From Impatiens glandulifera (taxonomy: Eukaryota > Streptophyta > Magnoliopsida > Ericales > Balsaminaceae): DNA of 64,000 nt. Below are positions 13,131 through 27,503 of the stretch, piece by piece. Under the pieces are notes generated by a model that was given only the letters and a program-made list of their open reading frames with translations, ran no database searches and had not been told where the DNA came from. The translations under genes and the position numbers were made by a program. Where the stretch lies: assembly GCF_907164915.1 (NCBI RefSeq), contig NC_061864.1, forward strand, positions 6,717,389 to 6,781,388. The letters are read 5' to 3'. The stretch's first letter is position 1; the number at the start of each line of letters is the position of its first letter.

Positions 13131-14588
13131 TCACTTCTCTGTTTCCTCCATCTTCAATTCCAAGCTTTTCCTATTCTCTGTCTGTTTTTCCACCTCAATT
13201 TTCTCCTCCAGAGTAAGAATCAGCCGTTGCAGCGTCTCGCTAACAGCTCCAGCCCCTTTGAATTTCTTAATCATCAAGCTCTCTGCTACATCACCCGGAA
13301 TAATCTTGGCCACATTCAACAATTCCTTAATTTTCGGAAACAGCTCGTGTTCTTCCTCCTCTTTGATTCCCAGGTAGTTCCTTGCTAGAACCCTAAAAGC
13401 TTCGTACCCACAATAAGACATCTCAATATGAACATCCATTCTACCTTTTCTAATCAAAGCTGGGTCCAGCATCCCCACATGATTCGTCGTCATTACCATC
13501 AATATCCCTCCATCATTTGCCGACACCAATCCGTCCAGACAATTCAGAAGACCAGACAACGTCACTTTCTCCATCTTTGGCCCCTCCACCGCCGCCGTCT
13601 CTAAATTCCTCTTCTTCACGTCTTCCGATTGAGAAACTACGTCCGTCGACGAACGATCAATATCCTCTATCACAATAATTGAGTTAGAAGGAACCCGATT
13701 CAACAGACCCTTAAACGATGCATTGTTCCTTATAGTCGTCAGTTCGAGATCGTAAACATTGTAACCCAACAAATTCGCCATAGCCGCTATCATCGTCGAT
13801 TTCCCAGTCCCAGGCGGTCCATACAAAAGATAACCTCTCTTCCATGGCTTCCCTATACTCCTAAAATAATCTCTTCCATTAGAAAACCACTTCAAGTCGT
13901 CGATGATGTCCTGTTTCTTCGATTCCTCCATCCCCAGAGTAGCAAAAGTTGCAGGATGATCGAAGTTCTTCATACACTTCCACTTTCCGAATTCCCCATG
14001 ATCATGTCCGCTATTGGTATACAGCTTCAATTGTCGCTGGTTAGCAGCCGCCGCCGTCCCCTCCTCCATCACATGCTTAACGTATTCATTGACCACTTTT
14101 TCCCTCCATGTTTTCCTGAATGTGAGAGTATAACACTTGATCTTCCTCCCACTGCCACGAAATCGGTCGTAATCTTCAGTCCTCTCTTTAAATTCCCACC
14201 AGAGTTCGATTCCTTGGTAATAATCGGTGACGCGTTCGCCTTCGTCTGGACAGAGGATGGGTTCTCTGATGTCTCTGACAGATTTAGCCTTGAATCTAGA
14301 GGAGGAAGATGTGGAGAGGCAGCAACAACTGAGGTATGTCTCGATTGCGTTAAATGCCTCGGAGTTTTTTAAGCTTCCGTCGCTGCTATCTTCGTGGAAT
14401 TTGATTTGCACGTAAGGGTCTACTGAGGAGATGAATCTGCGAATGAATCCTTCTGCGTAAGGGCGGAAACGGCTGGAGAGGAATTGCTGGAACGTTGTGA
14501 GAATCACCATGAAGACGGCGATGGCCATGGCCATGCCTAAGTTATTTGCTCCTTGTTGGGAACCCATCAACGGCAAAAAGTTCAGCAT
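13131..14588 (-). CDS. BCS1-type AAA-ATPase, membrane anchored (plant AATP1/ASD-like)
   Basis: A 485-aa intronless AAA+ ATPase of the plant BCS1-like family. A hydrophobic segment at about residues 17-35 (LGMAMAIAVFMVI) is a likely membrane anchor. The AAA-ATPase-associated N-terminal region follows to about residue 200. The AAA core then shows Walker A GPPGTGKST (about 257-265), Walker B IIVIEDID (about 304-311), sensor MTTNH (about 366-370) and the arginine motif RKGRMD (about 381-386). All ATPase residues look intact. Relatives localise to mitochondria or ER and are often stress-induced; the substrate is unknown. The C-terminus ends in a charged, coiled-coil-like tail. Start: first Met at 14588; a second Met eight codons in (14567) is possible. 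Confidence 0.93.
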   Translation of the reverse strand: MLNFLPLMGSQQGANNLGMAMAIAVFMVILTTFQQFLSSRFRPYAEGFIRRFISSVDPYVQIKFHEDSSDGSLKNSEAFNAIETYLSCCCLSTSSSSRFKAKSVRDIREPILCPDEGERVTDYYQGIELWWEFKERTEDYDRFRGSGRKIKCYTLTFRKTWREKVVNEYVKHVMEEGTAAAANQRQLKLYTNSGHDHGEFGKWKCMKNFDHPATFATLGMEESKKQDIIDDLKWFSNGRDYFRSIGKPWKRGYLLYGPPGTGKSTMIAAMANLLGYNVYDLELTTIRNNASFKGLLNRVPSNSIIVIEDIDRSSTDVVSQSEDVKKRNLETAAVEGPKMEKVTLSGLLNCLDGLVSANDGGILMVMTTNHVGMLDPALIRKGRMDVHIEMSYCGYEAFRVLARNYLGIKEEEEHELFPKIKELLNVAKIIPGDVAESLMIKKFKGAGAVSETLQRLILTLEEKIEVEKQTENRKSLELKMEETEK

Positions 14589-14639
14589 GGCCGGAAAATG
14601 AAAGAGGGACGCCGGAGAGTTGATAGAGAGAAGAAAACT

Positions 14640-16935
14640 GAAAGGGGGACGAAAGTTTTTCTTTCTAACCCATTTTTATAAGTAGAAAAAGTTATAGTTT
14701 TGGTTGGAGACTTAGACCAGTCTTCTTTGTAGGGTCGATTGAATTTTCATATTAAGAAAGAAAACACACAAGTACTATTTACAGAAATTAAAATTTTCAA
14801 GAAACTATAACAAAATATTCAAACTTAGAAATTGAACAAATACATAAATATGTTTTATCCATTTGCTAGTTAATAGCTAATTTTTATTTTTATTTTTAAA
14901 TTGTACCAAGTTAGCATAATAATAAAATTTCACACTTCAATTTAAGATGCTTTTAAAAATGGAATATGAGATTTTTGTTGGCTAAATTTAACAATTAAGA
15001 TATTAACTCTGCTTGAACCCAACAAACATGAGATTCAGCTCACTGGTTGGTTGTCATTTAATATTAAAAAAATATATTTTTTTTTGGCTATTTTTGTTTA
15101 GGTTATTTAAATATCTTTTAATTAATTAACTATAATATTAATCAAAACACTATATTTTAAATTATTATTATATATAGATACACTTAAGTCTTTTTACTAT
15201 AAAAAAAAATTCATGAGTATTTCTATCAAATTATTTAAAAAATAAAAATTACAAACCCAGCTAATTATATAATTGTAATTCGAGGAAAAAAAACATTTGT
15301 TGAAATTTAATGAAAAAATTGTTGTGAATGATATGATATTTTTTTTATCTTATTTTGTTGTCAAATATCCTCAGTACTTTTCTTCTAATATTATTTTATT
15401 ATTCTATTTATTTGTGTGCATAATAAAAAAATATACACTAATTTGAGAAAAATATTTTTTTAACCATTTATTTTCTAAAAGTGATTTAGGTCATCGTCAA
15501 CAAAAAAAAAACCTTCAAAGTTGAATCAAATTTGAACACGCAAGTGACGTTTCGTAACTAATAAGATTCGATATACAAGAAGACATGCGAGTAATTGAAA
15601 AAAAAAAGAAAAAAGAAAAAAAAGGTTGAGGATATTTCTGTCTCTTATTTGATAAATATTATATGAATAAGGACAATCCGTCTAACTAGCAAGGAATTTA
15701 TATATCAAAATAAAATGCAAAATGACATCGACTGCCCTCAACTTGCATCATACACGGACCCTTTCTTTTTGTCCATACTTTCTTTTATCTCACTATAAAT
15801 CATATGATACTGTAGTTCTAATTTTTTTAATTTAATTTTTTTTGTCCGGTTTCAAAACCCTATAAATCATGATTAAAATTTATAACTCCAACTTATTTAT
15901 TATATTTAAATTCTATATAACTCTAGGAACATAAATATATTGAAAAGACAAAATATACATTTACATGGCAATACAAAATGAAAACAAATTGTGGAGAATA
16001 AAAACATACATATTTGTTTAATTTAAAGCATTTTAGTATGGTATTTAAAAATTCAGAATATGACTGATTGTTTAATGAAAATTTTCTATCTATTTTGAAA
16101 TGATCAAAAAGTACTTCTATATATTATTATACAAGCTTAGACTTACCAAAACAACTAATTAGCTGACTGTTCAAACTGGAAATATTATTGGAATTGGACT
16201 CTCAATAGAATGACATGTGCATTGAGTTGTAGGGTTATTTGTTACAGTTTTAAATTTCCTTGTAATATATGATTGATCTAAATACAGGTATCCCATATTT
16301 CAAAAGTTTCATTTGTAAAGCTTGTCAAAAGACCTTACCACTGTCTCTGAATCAAGGAAATCCTCATGTCATCGTGATACACAACATTTTAAAACATAAG
16401 ATGTAAATTAAAGATGCATTCAGATTTTCTAATCAAAACCAAGAAACTGATTCCATATAGACTTAAAGGGAGCAAAAGACACTATCAGTAATTGATTTAT
16501 TGCACAGGTTTAGACTCAAACCTTTCATGAAGCCCTCTTTATCAAATCAAAACTTTGGGATTCACTATGCATTATATTTAGATAATCTTTGTTCAATAAC
16601 TATCATCTATTGAAGCAAATAAGAAAACCCAAGAAAAATAAAAACAACTTATCCCAAAAGCACATCATTACCAGATGATTCAATTAGAGCAATTTGTATG
16701 TTTGGAAGTAATGGCAATTATAAGAGTTGACAAACACAAATCAACTAGCAGAAGTAGAGGCGTGCACAAGTGATAACATTCAAAACTGTCTAACATATCC
16801 AAAGGATTCCACTATCAATAATTTAAGTCAAACTTGGTTTAAGTCATTTCAACACTAAAGTAAAACTAGAATGGAGCAAAACAGGCAGCCTAAGAGTATC
16901 AGCAGAAGAGCTGGATGATCATCACTCACCTCCTT
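14640..16935. other. intergenic region between AAA-ATPase and RPS13
   Basis: AT-rich DNA with poly-A/poly-T runs. The part from about 16700 includes the RPS13 3' UTR. I found no exon, RNA gene or bounded element. Confidence 0.5.
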
Positions 16936-17944
<1,009 letters not shown>

Positions 17945-18011
17945 GCTGGCGGTGGAGAAGGTGACAGCGGCGGCCGGCGGATGTAGAGAGAGAGACTTTG
18001 CTAACCCTAGC

Positions 18012-21000
18012 TCCTTGATCAAATTAATTTATCCTCCTGTTAATATATATGATGACGTGGACACTCTTTTCTTAAAAAAAATTTTTTTTGTTTCTAAAAT
18101 ATGATAATGGTCTTAAAATATTTTATTTTCTAGTCTATTACTTATTTATTTATATATATATTAATAATATTTAAACTAAATAAAATATAATTTACATAAA
18201 TATATTAATTAAAATCTCATTAATTATTCAATATAATAATTAATTTAAATAAGAATAATATATTATATCATTTTTATATTTATAATATATTTATATTGTA
18301 ATTCAAACCAAATATCTGGTGAGATATTGAACCAACTAGGAGGTACAGATGCTGACAAAAGTAAAGCAAGAGATTATAAAATGTTAATTATTAAGTGTTA
18401 ATTATTTTCATTTTAATTTTGTTTATTTAATTATATATTTGTTGATGTAAATGTTTGTTTGTTTTTTAATTAAAAAAATATAAGTAGCTTAAAAAATATT
18501 ATTAGTTTAAAAAAAAAGTCAAATATTTATGGTCAAGTGTTAATAGATCAATGTATTAATTTTAATGTCCTCAAATACCAAAGTAATTGTAATGTGCAAT
18601 ACTCTAAAGTCCACAATAACAAACTCTTTTAAACCCAAAGTCTGTGTTGATACTTGATCCTACTTGCCTTGAAGTTTGAAACATGAATCACCTGATATAG
18701 GCCTAAGCCCAAAAATATATTTATTTGTAAAAGAACTAAACAAATGTATAGCCATGAAAGACAACATAATAATTAGATCGGGAATTTATTAAGTAATTCT
18801 AATAAACTTATCGAGATAAGTATTATTAATTTGTTATTTATAATTTTATATTAATTTATGAGTTAATATCGACGGATTATAAATTTCAAAGATTATTAAT
18901 TAGTATAATAAATTTAATATATTATTTATTTTTTTTAGTTATAAAAGAACAATAAAGAACAAAATTTCGTTGATTATTTATAAACTAGTCAAATCTTAAA
19001 ATTATGATTTATTAGTTGTTCATTTCATAGATTTTATTTCTTTGTAAAAATATTTTTTAAATAATTTAATTATACAACTATTATAAAAAGAGTAACAATA
19101 AAGGTAATAATTTAGCGTCATTAATGATTTTGAAAATGATAAGTAACATTTGAGTGAACTTACAAAATAAATTTTATCTTTTCTATTATATTTAAAATCC
19201 AATCCATTATTGTATTCTTCACAAAATAATACCAAATTTCAATATTAAGACAAATATTTATATATTAATTATAAGTTATAATTATTATGTAATGAGTTTT
19301 GATCATAGTTTGACACCTGACCTCTAGAGTGACAAATTCGGTGAACCGATTGTCAAACTGTGCTGGGTTAATATAAAATCGGAAATGTAATCAACCTAGT
19401 TAAATTCGACTAACTCATCGGTTGAACCGGAAATTCGACAACCCAGGTTAACTCAAAAGATTTATCCTATTTTTTAAAAAAAAAATCGCTTATTTTCTTT
19501 CTCACTTAACACTCTATCCGTTCTCATCTCCCCATTTTTTTTAATTTTCATTGGGTATATCTATTTTTGGTTTCATGTGGGTAAATTACTGATTTTTAAT
19601 TCTAAACAATGAGGATGACAGATTCTTTCATTTATCTCAAATTTCATCTCTTACCCAAACCAGTTGATTCTGTTTTCACCAGACTAAAGAAACGATTTAA
19701 GATGTCATTGTAAGTCATAACTTAAACTTAATTTTTCTTTAGATAAAATCATAGTTATCCAAAAAACGAAGATTGTAGTTTGATTTGAATATTTGTCCCT
19801 CGCATAATTCAAGTTTCTTTTATTTCAACTTTTTTAAGTTAATGTGATCATTTTTTTGTCAAAATTTGGTGTGAGTGTTTAGCGAATAATTATTAGTTAA
19901 TATTTATTTTAATTGTATTAATCTATGACTTAAAAGTTTTTATTTATTTTAATCGTGTTGTTCCTAACGGAGGTCATGAACATATTGTAATTACAAAATA
20001 ATATTTTGAATTTTGATCTCTACTTTAATTATTATTGTATAAACAATTTTATAAAAATAAAATTAATTTTCTATTATTATATAAAACTCAATGGTTGAAT
20101 CAGTAACAGAGTAACTCAGTCCATTCACCGAGTTGATGGGTTTCAAAATTATGGTTTTAAATGACAATCGACTAAATAAATCAAACTATTAATTTTGATT
20201 TAAGATTTTCATAAATTACTAGTCAAGTTTTCATTTTAAACCATTCCATTTAGACTGTACGATCGATTTTAATAAAGACAAATTAGACTAGAAAAATGAA
20301 TCGAGCTAATAAGTTTATTATTGTGGACAATTTTGATTTTGAATAATAAAAAGACAATATGACAGGGAAAGTCATGTCTAGCATGAAATCAACCCACTTT
20401 CTAAAATAAATAAATAAACAACCCACTAAGTTGGTGGTGCTGACGAAGACACACAAACATTGCTGGAAGATTGAGGTTTATAAATATAAAGTAAACTTTA
20501 TTAATAATGTCTTATTATTTAAGCAAAAAAAAAATTCTCTTATTTCATTGGGTATTAGTGAGTTACTGCCAGACTTTTATATATGTTGTTATGTCATTGA
20601 CATATATTTTATTTTAATCATTATTACTATTTTAATTGGATAAATCAAATTACTCTAAATTAGTATATGGTGAAAAAATTGAGCATAAAGAGCACTTATT
20701 CTCTCACTAAGGTGAAGATTGATTTTGTTGTGACTTTCTCTTTATTAATTTTTATTTGTATTTAAGAAATTTATGATTTATTATATTATATCATATTAAA
20801 TTATTTTAATGGATTTTCTATTTGATTATTATAATTGAACGAAAATGAGTTTTATTTTATAAGAAAAATATTAAACCGAATAAGTACTTTTTTGAATAAA
20901 GAAATGGAATGTGTTTGGTGCTAATAAGGACTAAATTATATGCAGTCTTATTACATCATCATAGAATCTTTACCTAATTAACCTGCACTAGTTAAGTCTC

Positions 21001-21681
21001 AAAATATTAAACAAAGCTTTACTATTAAAAAATGTAGTGGCTCATAACAAACACCATCTCATTACGTAACCTTTTTTGTGTTGAAATAAAAAAAAAAGGT
21101 CCCTCCATGAATAAGGTCTTAAAATTCAACAAAATTTTTGAGACATATTCTAAATTATTAAATTATAAAATTGAATTAAACTTAATTAATACTCTAATGG
21201 CAATAGCATGCATTAATGCCCAATTGATATATGAGGAAAAAAAATTAATATTTGACAAAAAAAAAGAAAGAAAATGTAATTGAATACCTCTAATTGTATA
21301 ATATTAAACATTTAAAAATAAAAATCATAATGAATAACAGCTCTTTTATTCTCAAGAATCCAATTAGGCATGAGGGAAAACCCGGTTAATCTAACAGGGC
21401 TCTCTATTTGGGATCACATACTTTTAAATCCCTAATTATGCCTCCATTTGACAATAACACTATTATATATTTTACATCTTATATATAAACAATTACACGG
21501 ACCTTTTTTTTTTTCCCATTTTTTTCTTATCTTTCAGGCTCCAGATCACTCGGACCAATAATCTCCACCCGATCCGCGTCATTCGAAAATAGCCCGACTT
21601 GATAAACCCAGGGATTAAAAAAATGCCAGGTTTTCCATTCTTCACATAAACCCAAGAAAGAACCCTTTTCAAAAAAGACAA
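18012..21681. other. 3.6-kb intergenic region with a degenerate repeat
   Basis: Mostly AT-rich single-copy-looking sequence. From about 19300 to 19460 runs a phrase rich in GGTTGAACCGG/GTTAACT, with a related phrase (TTGAATCAGTAAC... CGAGTTGATGGG) near 20090-20140. The two could be the ends of one old element of about 850 bp, but I could not align the ends convincingly. The ORFs here (19020-19235 and 20431-20643) are low complexity and unsupported. Confidence 0.35.
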
Positions 21682-23301
21682 TCACGATTCAACTGAATCT
21701 ACTGTCGATGATGAAATCGGTATGATCCCTCCTTGACCTTGGCCTTGGCCTCTGGAGTGCTCAATCTTCGCACCCACCTCAGCTATCACTAGCCTAGTTA
21801 AAAGAAGACCAGCAACAAGAGCCGAAGCCATCAACATACTGAAAACCGCATCCCAACTCAAAGCCGAAATATAACCAGTCAATAACGGACCTATGGCTGC
21901 ACCAATCGAGCCCGTTCCGTCTATAATAGCGGTCACGGTTGCAAGAGCCCGAGAATTTCCTTTCAAAGAGCTGTGTGTCCCCAAATCCGCCGATACAGCC
22001 GTCGTTATCAGCGCATACGGCCCGTTCACAAACACCCCCGTGATGAACAATAGGACTATGTTTATAGCCAACGACATACTTCCGTAGCTTCTATACAAAA
22101 ACAGGACCGGAATCGTACAGTACATGAAGCTAGCCGCAGTTATAGCCCTAGCATCCAGCCGGTCAGAGATATGGCCGGCTAGGATTCCACCCACCACACC
22201 TCCAACGTCGAATATAGTCGATAAATTTCCAGAAGCGTCGCTTGACAAGTATTTCCCATCAATCGCTGTGTGGCTAATGTAGAAAGGAAGCCAATACAGA
22301 AATGTGTAAGCAACCAATTTCGCGAAAAAAAGACACAGCGCGAATGGGGCTACACCAGGAATCTTCCAAGCCTCGATGAATCCAACCGCTCTATCGACTC
22401 TGGCCTCTTCTGTTTCTGTTTCTGAGCTCAACAATGGCTCCTCAATATCTTCTTCTTCCCCTCTTTTTCTAGGAGACGGCAAGTTATTATTATCATCCTT
22501 CTCGTCGTCCATTGAAGCTCCAATGGAATCAGGACTAACGGGCAAGAACAGAAAGACTACAACACCAATGACAGTAATCATAAGACCAGGGACAACCAAC
22601 GACCAGCCCCATCCATAGCTCAACAAAGCAGAAGCAACCAAAGAGCCTGTAATGTTACCAACAGAGGTATGGGCATTCCAAATACCCATTATAAGCCCTC
22701 TCTTTTTCTTACCAAACCAATTTCCGATAACTGCCACCACAGACGGCCATCCAGTCGACTGAAACATACCGGTTATCATTTGCACGATCAAGTAATAATA
22801 AAAGGAATGGATATTGGCCCAATACCCAATTCCAAACAGGACAGTGAACACACCGGTTCCGACCATTCCAATTGTCAGGAAAATTCTTAGGTTCAACCGG
22901 TCACCTAAATGCCCGGAGAAGTACATTCCGAATGCATAAACCGAGAGGAAAGCAACATCAAGTTCGCCGAGCAAGGCTGTTCCGTCAGAACCGTTGAAGG
23001 GGTACCAGCCATTTCCAAGTGAAAGTGAGTTTGTATTATTCTTGGGTTGCTGGAAATAACTAGCTCTTTGAAATGGGAAGTGAAGCAGACCAAGATCCGA
23101 CGAGGATTGAGGGTCGAGTGCGTTTTTGATGATGCTCGTGGTTTTCCGGGTGGCATGGTAACATGCGTATGCTAAGAATGTTACTATGAGGACATTAGCT
23201 TGGTAGGATTTGTAAGAAATCTTGGATTTCTTTATATTCTCCACACATTTGATTCCTAATGGTTTATTGCTTCTGTTTCTCTGCTCTGTTGATTCTAGCA
23301 T
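21682..23301 (-). CDS. glycerol-3-phosphate transporter (G3Pp/SLC37-like MFS permease)
   Basis: A 539-aa single-exon permease of the organophosphate:phosphate antiporter branch of the major facilitator superfamily. It has two six-helix halves. The N-terminal start is [20 protein letters not shown] with [12 protein letters not shown], a phrase typical of plant G3Pp/SLC37. The loop 2-3 motif [10 protein letters not shown] and its counterpart [11 protein letters not shown] mark the MFS signature in both halves. An acidic cytosolic loop ([19 protein letters not shown]) joins the halves. Plant relatives are phosphate-starvation responsive; substrate and membrane are inferred from the family. The leader probably contains an intron (GTAAGT donor about 23857, acceptor near 23360). 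Confidence 0.93.
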   Translation of the reverse strand: MLESTEQRNRSNKPLGIKCVENIKKSKISYKSYQANVLIVTFLAYACYHATRKTTSIIKNALDPQSSSDLGLLHFPFQRASYFQQPKNNTNSLSLGNGWYPFNGSDGTALLGELDVAFLSVYAFGMYFSGHLGDRLNLRIFLTIGMVGTGVFTVLFGIGYWANIHSFYYYLIVQMITGMFQSTGWPSVVAVIGNWFGKKKRGLIMGIWNAHTSVGNITGSLVASALLSYGWGWSLVVPGLMITVIGVVVFLFLPVSPDSIGASMDDEKDDNNNLPSPRKRGEEEDIEEPLLSSETETEEARVDRAVGFIEAWKIPGVAPFALCLFFAKLVAYTFLYWLPFYISHTAIDGKYLSSDASGNLSTIFDVGGVVGGILAGHISDRLDARAITAASFMYCTIPVLFLYRSYGSMSLAINIVLLFITGVFVNGPYALITTAVSADLGTHSSLKGNSRALATVTAIIDGTGSIGAAIGPLLTGYISALSWDAVFSMLMASALVAGLLLTRLVIAEVGAKIEHSRGQGQGQGGIIPISSSTVDSVES

Positions 23302-24030
23302 TGTGAATTGTCTTCAAATCTTCTCGATCAGAATCACAATCAGGGAGGGAGTAATCTGAGATCAAGACAAAGAAATAAAACGTTAGCAGAAGTGATTTCA
23401 GGAAACACAACAGATGAAATCACGTCCTGCTTCCATCTGCAGACAAAATCTAGATCTAATTCTATTGAATGCTAAAAAAAGAAAATAAATTTATACACAA
23501 TAAACAGCGATTATGATACGAAATCTGCGTATAACAGCAAAATCGGGAGGCATACAAAGAAAGTAAACAGTAATATAGTTGTTGTTGTTTTCCTGATTTA
23601 AAAACAATCTGCAAACGAAATCACCGTGAAAACTAGCTATCTGCGGAGGAAGAAGTCAACAAGCTATGGAAAATCACGGAAAGCTTGAAGAATGAAGGAA
23701 CTGAATGATGAGTTTGCTTATTAAGTGCAAAGACTAATCGTACACGAAACGTCAAGACTGAACAACGAATATGAAAACGTAAATGCGAGAAAATAGGTAA
23801 AAGAGGAGGAACTAATGAATGAATGAATGGAAGAGAGAAGTGAAGAACTTACTTACCACCGCAGTTTAGCTGCTCCGATGAGTAGACGGCGCTGGCGGAA
23901 GTTCCTTTTGCTCGTCTTTCTCTTTCTCTGTCTAAAAAAATATACACAACTTCTGAGAGCGCTCGGTTTCTAGTTTGATCTTGAAGGGAAGAATGTAGCA
24001 ATCGATATGTAAAGACTCTTTATATAAGAA
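23302..24030 (-). promoter_or_regulatory. leader/promoter region of the glycerol-3-phosphate transporter
   Basis: On the minus strand, a GTAAGTAAG donor at about 23857 and a CAG acceptor near 23360 suggest one 5'-UTR intron of about 500 bp. The upstream exon is pyrimidine-rich (TCTCTTTCTC-type). No P1BS element was verified. Confidence 0.4.
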
Positions 24031-25885
24031 ATAACGTATTCATTCAGAACTTTGTTATTTTTCGTCTTTACTCAAATACCCTTTATATAGATTTGGAATT
24101 ACAAATTAGTATATGCATTTAATTATAACAAAGCGTTTGACCAAAGTCCCTACTATTTTTTTTACAATAATATAACTATTAATGAATTCAATGAATTATT
24201 ATTTTTAATAATTAAAGTAAAAAATAAAATTAAAATTACAAATTTAACAAATTAGTCTCCCATTCAAATATTAATTTAAATTTTGAATTGAATTGAGTTA
24301 GAATTTGATTAAATAGAGATTGAATTGTGATTATTAAAATAAAAAATATTTTTTAATTTGTTTTAAAATATTGTATTTTCACCTTCCAAATATTATATTA
24401 TTTTTTTTTTCTCTAAAGGATTTGGTTGAGGAATAATTTATTTGAGTTTTATCTAGATTTTTTTGATAAAATTTAAAAAAAAAAATATTTTTTTCATTTT
24501 TTCATACCATTAATAACTCTCCTTCTCAAAAAAAAAAATTATAAATATGTTAATATTAATTTTTATTAATACATAAATACAAATTTAAATGAATACCCAG
24601 TACTATTATAATTTAAATATTATATACTATAATATAGTATATTATAATTTTATTTATATTGTATATTATTTTTATTTAATATAATTAATATAAAATTTTA
24701 CATGAAACAAATTTTATAAAATTATAATAAAAAATACAAGTCTATTAGAATATTTATTTATAACAATTGTCTAGACTTAGTTTATATTAAAAAATTGAAT
24801 AAATTTCTTTTTAAATATTTAATTTAGATGTGATATATTTATAAATTAATTAATATTTTTTATTTAAATATATTTAACTTTATTTTTTAATATAATTATT
24901 TATTTAAATTATTTAAAATTTAAATAATATATTAGATAATATAATCTGTTATAATTTTATTTATATTTTAAATTTATTTTTATTTAATATAATTAATATA
25001 ATTTTTTTAAATGAAATAATTTATTAATTTAATTTATATGAAAATAAATTTTATAATTTAAAAATAAATATAAGATATATATATGTATTAAAATTATTTT
25101 TTAATAATATAAAATAAAATATTTAAATAAAGAATAATTTATGTATTTTAATTAATAAAATTGGTGATGTAATGGTTAGGTTTTAAAATAAAATTTGAAT
25201 TTTATTTCAAAATCAAATCATTCTTAAAGGAAATTTTTTTTTTCAATAATCTTGCATGATTGAATTCTGTACATACTGGAAAAGGTGAAAGAGAATAATT
25301 TATTTATTTTTTTCCCGATAGATGTAGTGCTTGTAATAATAATAAAATAATAATATAAGAAAATAATTGTGCAGATAAGGGGTAGCATGGTCAATTTAGA
25401 GGAGAGGAAATTAGTAAATATGATAAGGGTATTTGGGTAAATGTTGCAGCAGCCAAATTAATTAAACCATGTATGAAATTATGAAGAAAGCATATTCGCA
25501 TAATATTCTAAATTCATTCGTCACAAATAAAATAGGGATATTCTTAATTAATTTATTAAATAATTTTATTCGCATATTGAGGGAATAATCCGTTTCCTTC
25601 TGCGTTGCGCTGCTAGATTCTGACAGCACGTTATCCAGGGTCCCATCACATAACACGTGGACCGCCATGGTGTCGATAATGATCCGACGTGGACGATTCA
25701 TGGACACGTTTGAAAGGTTGGTGGTGGTAGGGCTTCATAGATCTTATTTTTTTTTTAATTAGGCGTTTGAATTAATTATTATCCAAACAGTGCCCAAAAT
25801 AACTAATGGTTATGTACCCATTGCTTGTCTGAATCATTTTCAACTTTCAAATTCCAACTTTCTAGTTTCTTCTGCCATTTATTTT

Positions 25886-25916
<31 letters not shown>

Positions 25917-26963
25917 TTGAATAAATTCATTGTCCAAAATACTAATTTAGGCTTGTTTTCTAAATAATTTTTATTTTAATTTTTATCAAATTAATTTTTT
26001 AATTAATCACTTCAAACTAATTATATCATTTATTTTATTAATTAAAATACCTTATAATTTAAATTATTATTTAATTATATATATATCAATACTTTTAAGT
26101 TTTTTTTTTTAAAAAAATAATCATTACCTTCTCAAAATCATCACCCATCATTCAATTTTTCTATCTCTTTTTAATTTTTTAAAAAGAGCCTTAACTAAGA
26201 GAAATGATATTCACTCTTTTATTCCCTATTTCCCTTCCAATTTTCCTTCCAATTTTCCTTATCTATTTATTTTTTATTTTTATTTTGAATAATGAATAAT
26301 AATCTATTATTTTTAATAATAAAAAATAAATAAAAATAAAAACAAAAGAGAAGGTTCTGGGAGGACTTAGATTGGGCATCAACATCATAATATTATGGGG
26401 GGTTGTGAAAGGAAAGAACAGGGAAGTTTCCATGTCGTCGTCGTTTGTATCTTGCTTAGTTAGGGTTATCTCGTAATATTATTGATTGGGCCTTACTTTT
26501 CCAAGAGTCCACTCTCTCTAAAGCAATGTATATGTATTTTTGCGTGATGTTGAAATAATGTGGATAGATAGATAGATCTTTGGCTGCCTCTGAAAAAGTA
26601 AAAATAATTTCAAATTTTGGTTCCATACTTATTACACCATGTGGCTGTGGTTGTACATAGGATACGAAATAACTAAATAATATTAATATTATGTTATGTG
26701 TTGTGTCAGCTAAATCATGTTAGTGGATGTGCATGAAAACATATAATATATGGACATTTTCAAAATTAGGGTTTGGAGCTTTATTTACCATATATGTAAG
26801 TAATATAATAAATTATAGCAGCCATTCATGACAATGCTGTTTCTATCACTCCTTTAATACAATCCTAACCCCCTCATTTCTCGTTAAGTGTCGGTCACTC
26901 ACTGTGTAATTATAAATTTGTAATGTTTAATATAAATTGCAATTTAATTATTTTTAATGGAAA
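24031..26963. other. very AT-rich intergenic region
   Basis: Long stretches exceed 80 percent A+T (24100-25250). The only distinct island is 25600-25740, with CACGTGG and GACGTGG (ABRE/G-box-like) motifs and no gene next to them. An (AT)n run lies near 25896-25915. No exon is recognised. Confidence 0.5.
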
Positions 26964-27503
26964 CTAGCATATATCATTGCATTTGTACGATTGCACGAAT
27001 AATAATATAAAAAATCGTAAAAAAATATCACGGTAAAAATGTTTATGGGCGGGTCAACTCACAATCTGATCAAAATATCAATTTACTCTCACATATATAT
27101 CCAAATTAACCAGAACTCTTGATCCCGGACATTTTAAAAATTAAGCATCATTATATATATATATATAGATTAGTTAGTTAAAAATTGAACTTTTATTATT
27201 AAAATGTCCCCCGTTCATTAAATTTGATGTTGAATTTAAAATATAAAGTGTTATTTGCCTAGTTGGTTAAAGAGTTGTACTTGTTTTTGTTAGGTTGCAA
27301 ATTCGAACCATACCTATAACATTTTTAATTTTATTTTTAACCGTTTTAAGTTTATGGACGGGTCAACCCACAATCCGACCCAAGTATATATTTACTCTCA
27401 CATATATATATAAATTAACAACCGCTCTCGACCTCGACAATCCAAATACTTTAAAAAATTAAGCATCATTAATTATAATATATATATATATATATATATA
27501 TTC
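26964..27503 (-). mobile_element. Helitron-like repeat with internal tRNA-like unit, inverted copy
   Basis: Read on the minus strand, this ends in GCTAG before TTT at 26964, preceded by an imperfect CGTGC/GCA(C) hairpin, the layout of a Helitron 3' end. Two stacked 5' segments (the motif AATGATGCTTAATT after TA-rich DNA) lie at about 27169 and 27503. Between them on the plus strand is a tRNA-like stretch, with an A-box-like TTGCCTAGTTGG at 27255-27266 and TTCGAACC from about 27302. The same modules in the same order recur at 60342-61086 and, broken, at 30930-32560. No Rep/helicase gene is present, so it is non-autonomous. Family assignment rests on end structure only. Confidence 0.6.

Noticed and set aside
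25462..25707. 81-codon minus-strand ORF with CACGTGG motifs nearby
   Set aside because: Half the peptide is low complexity, there is no family match, and the motifs have no adjacent gene to control.
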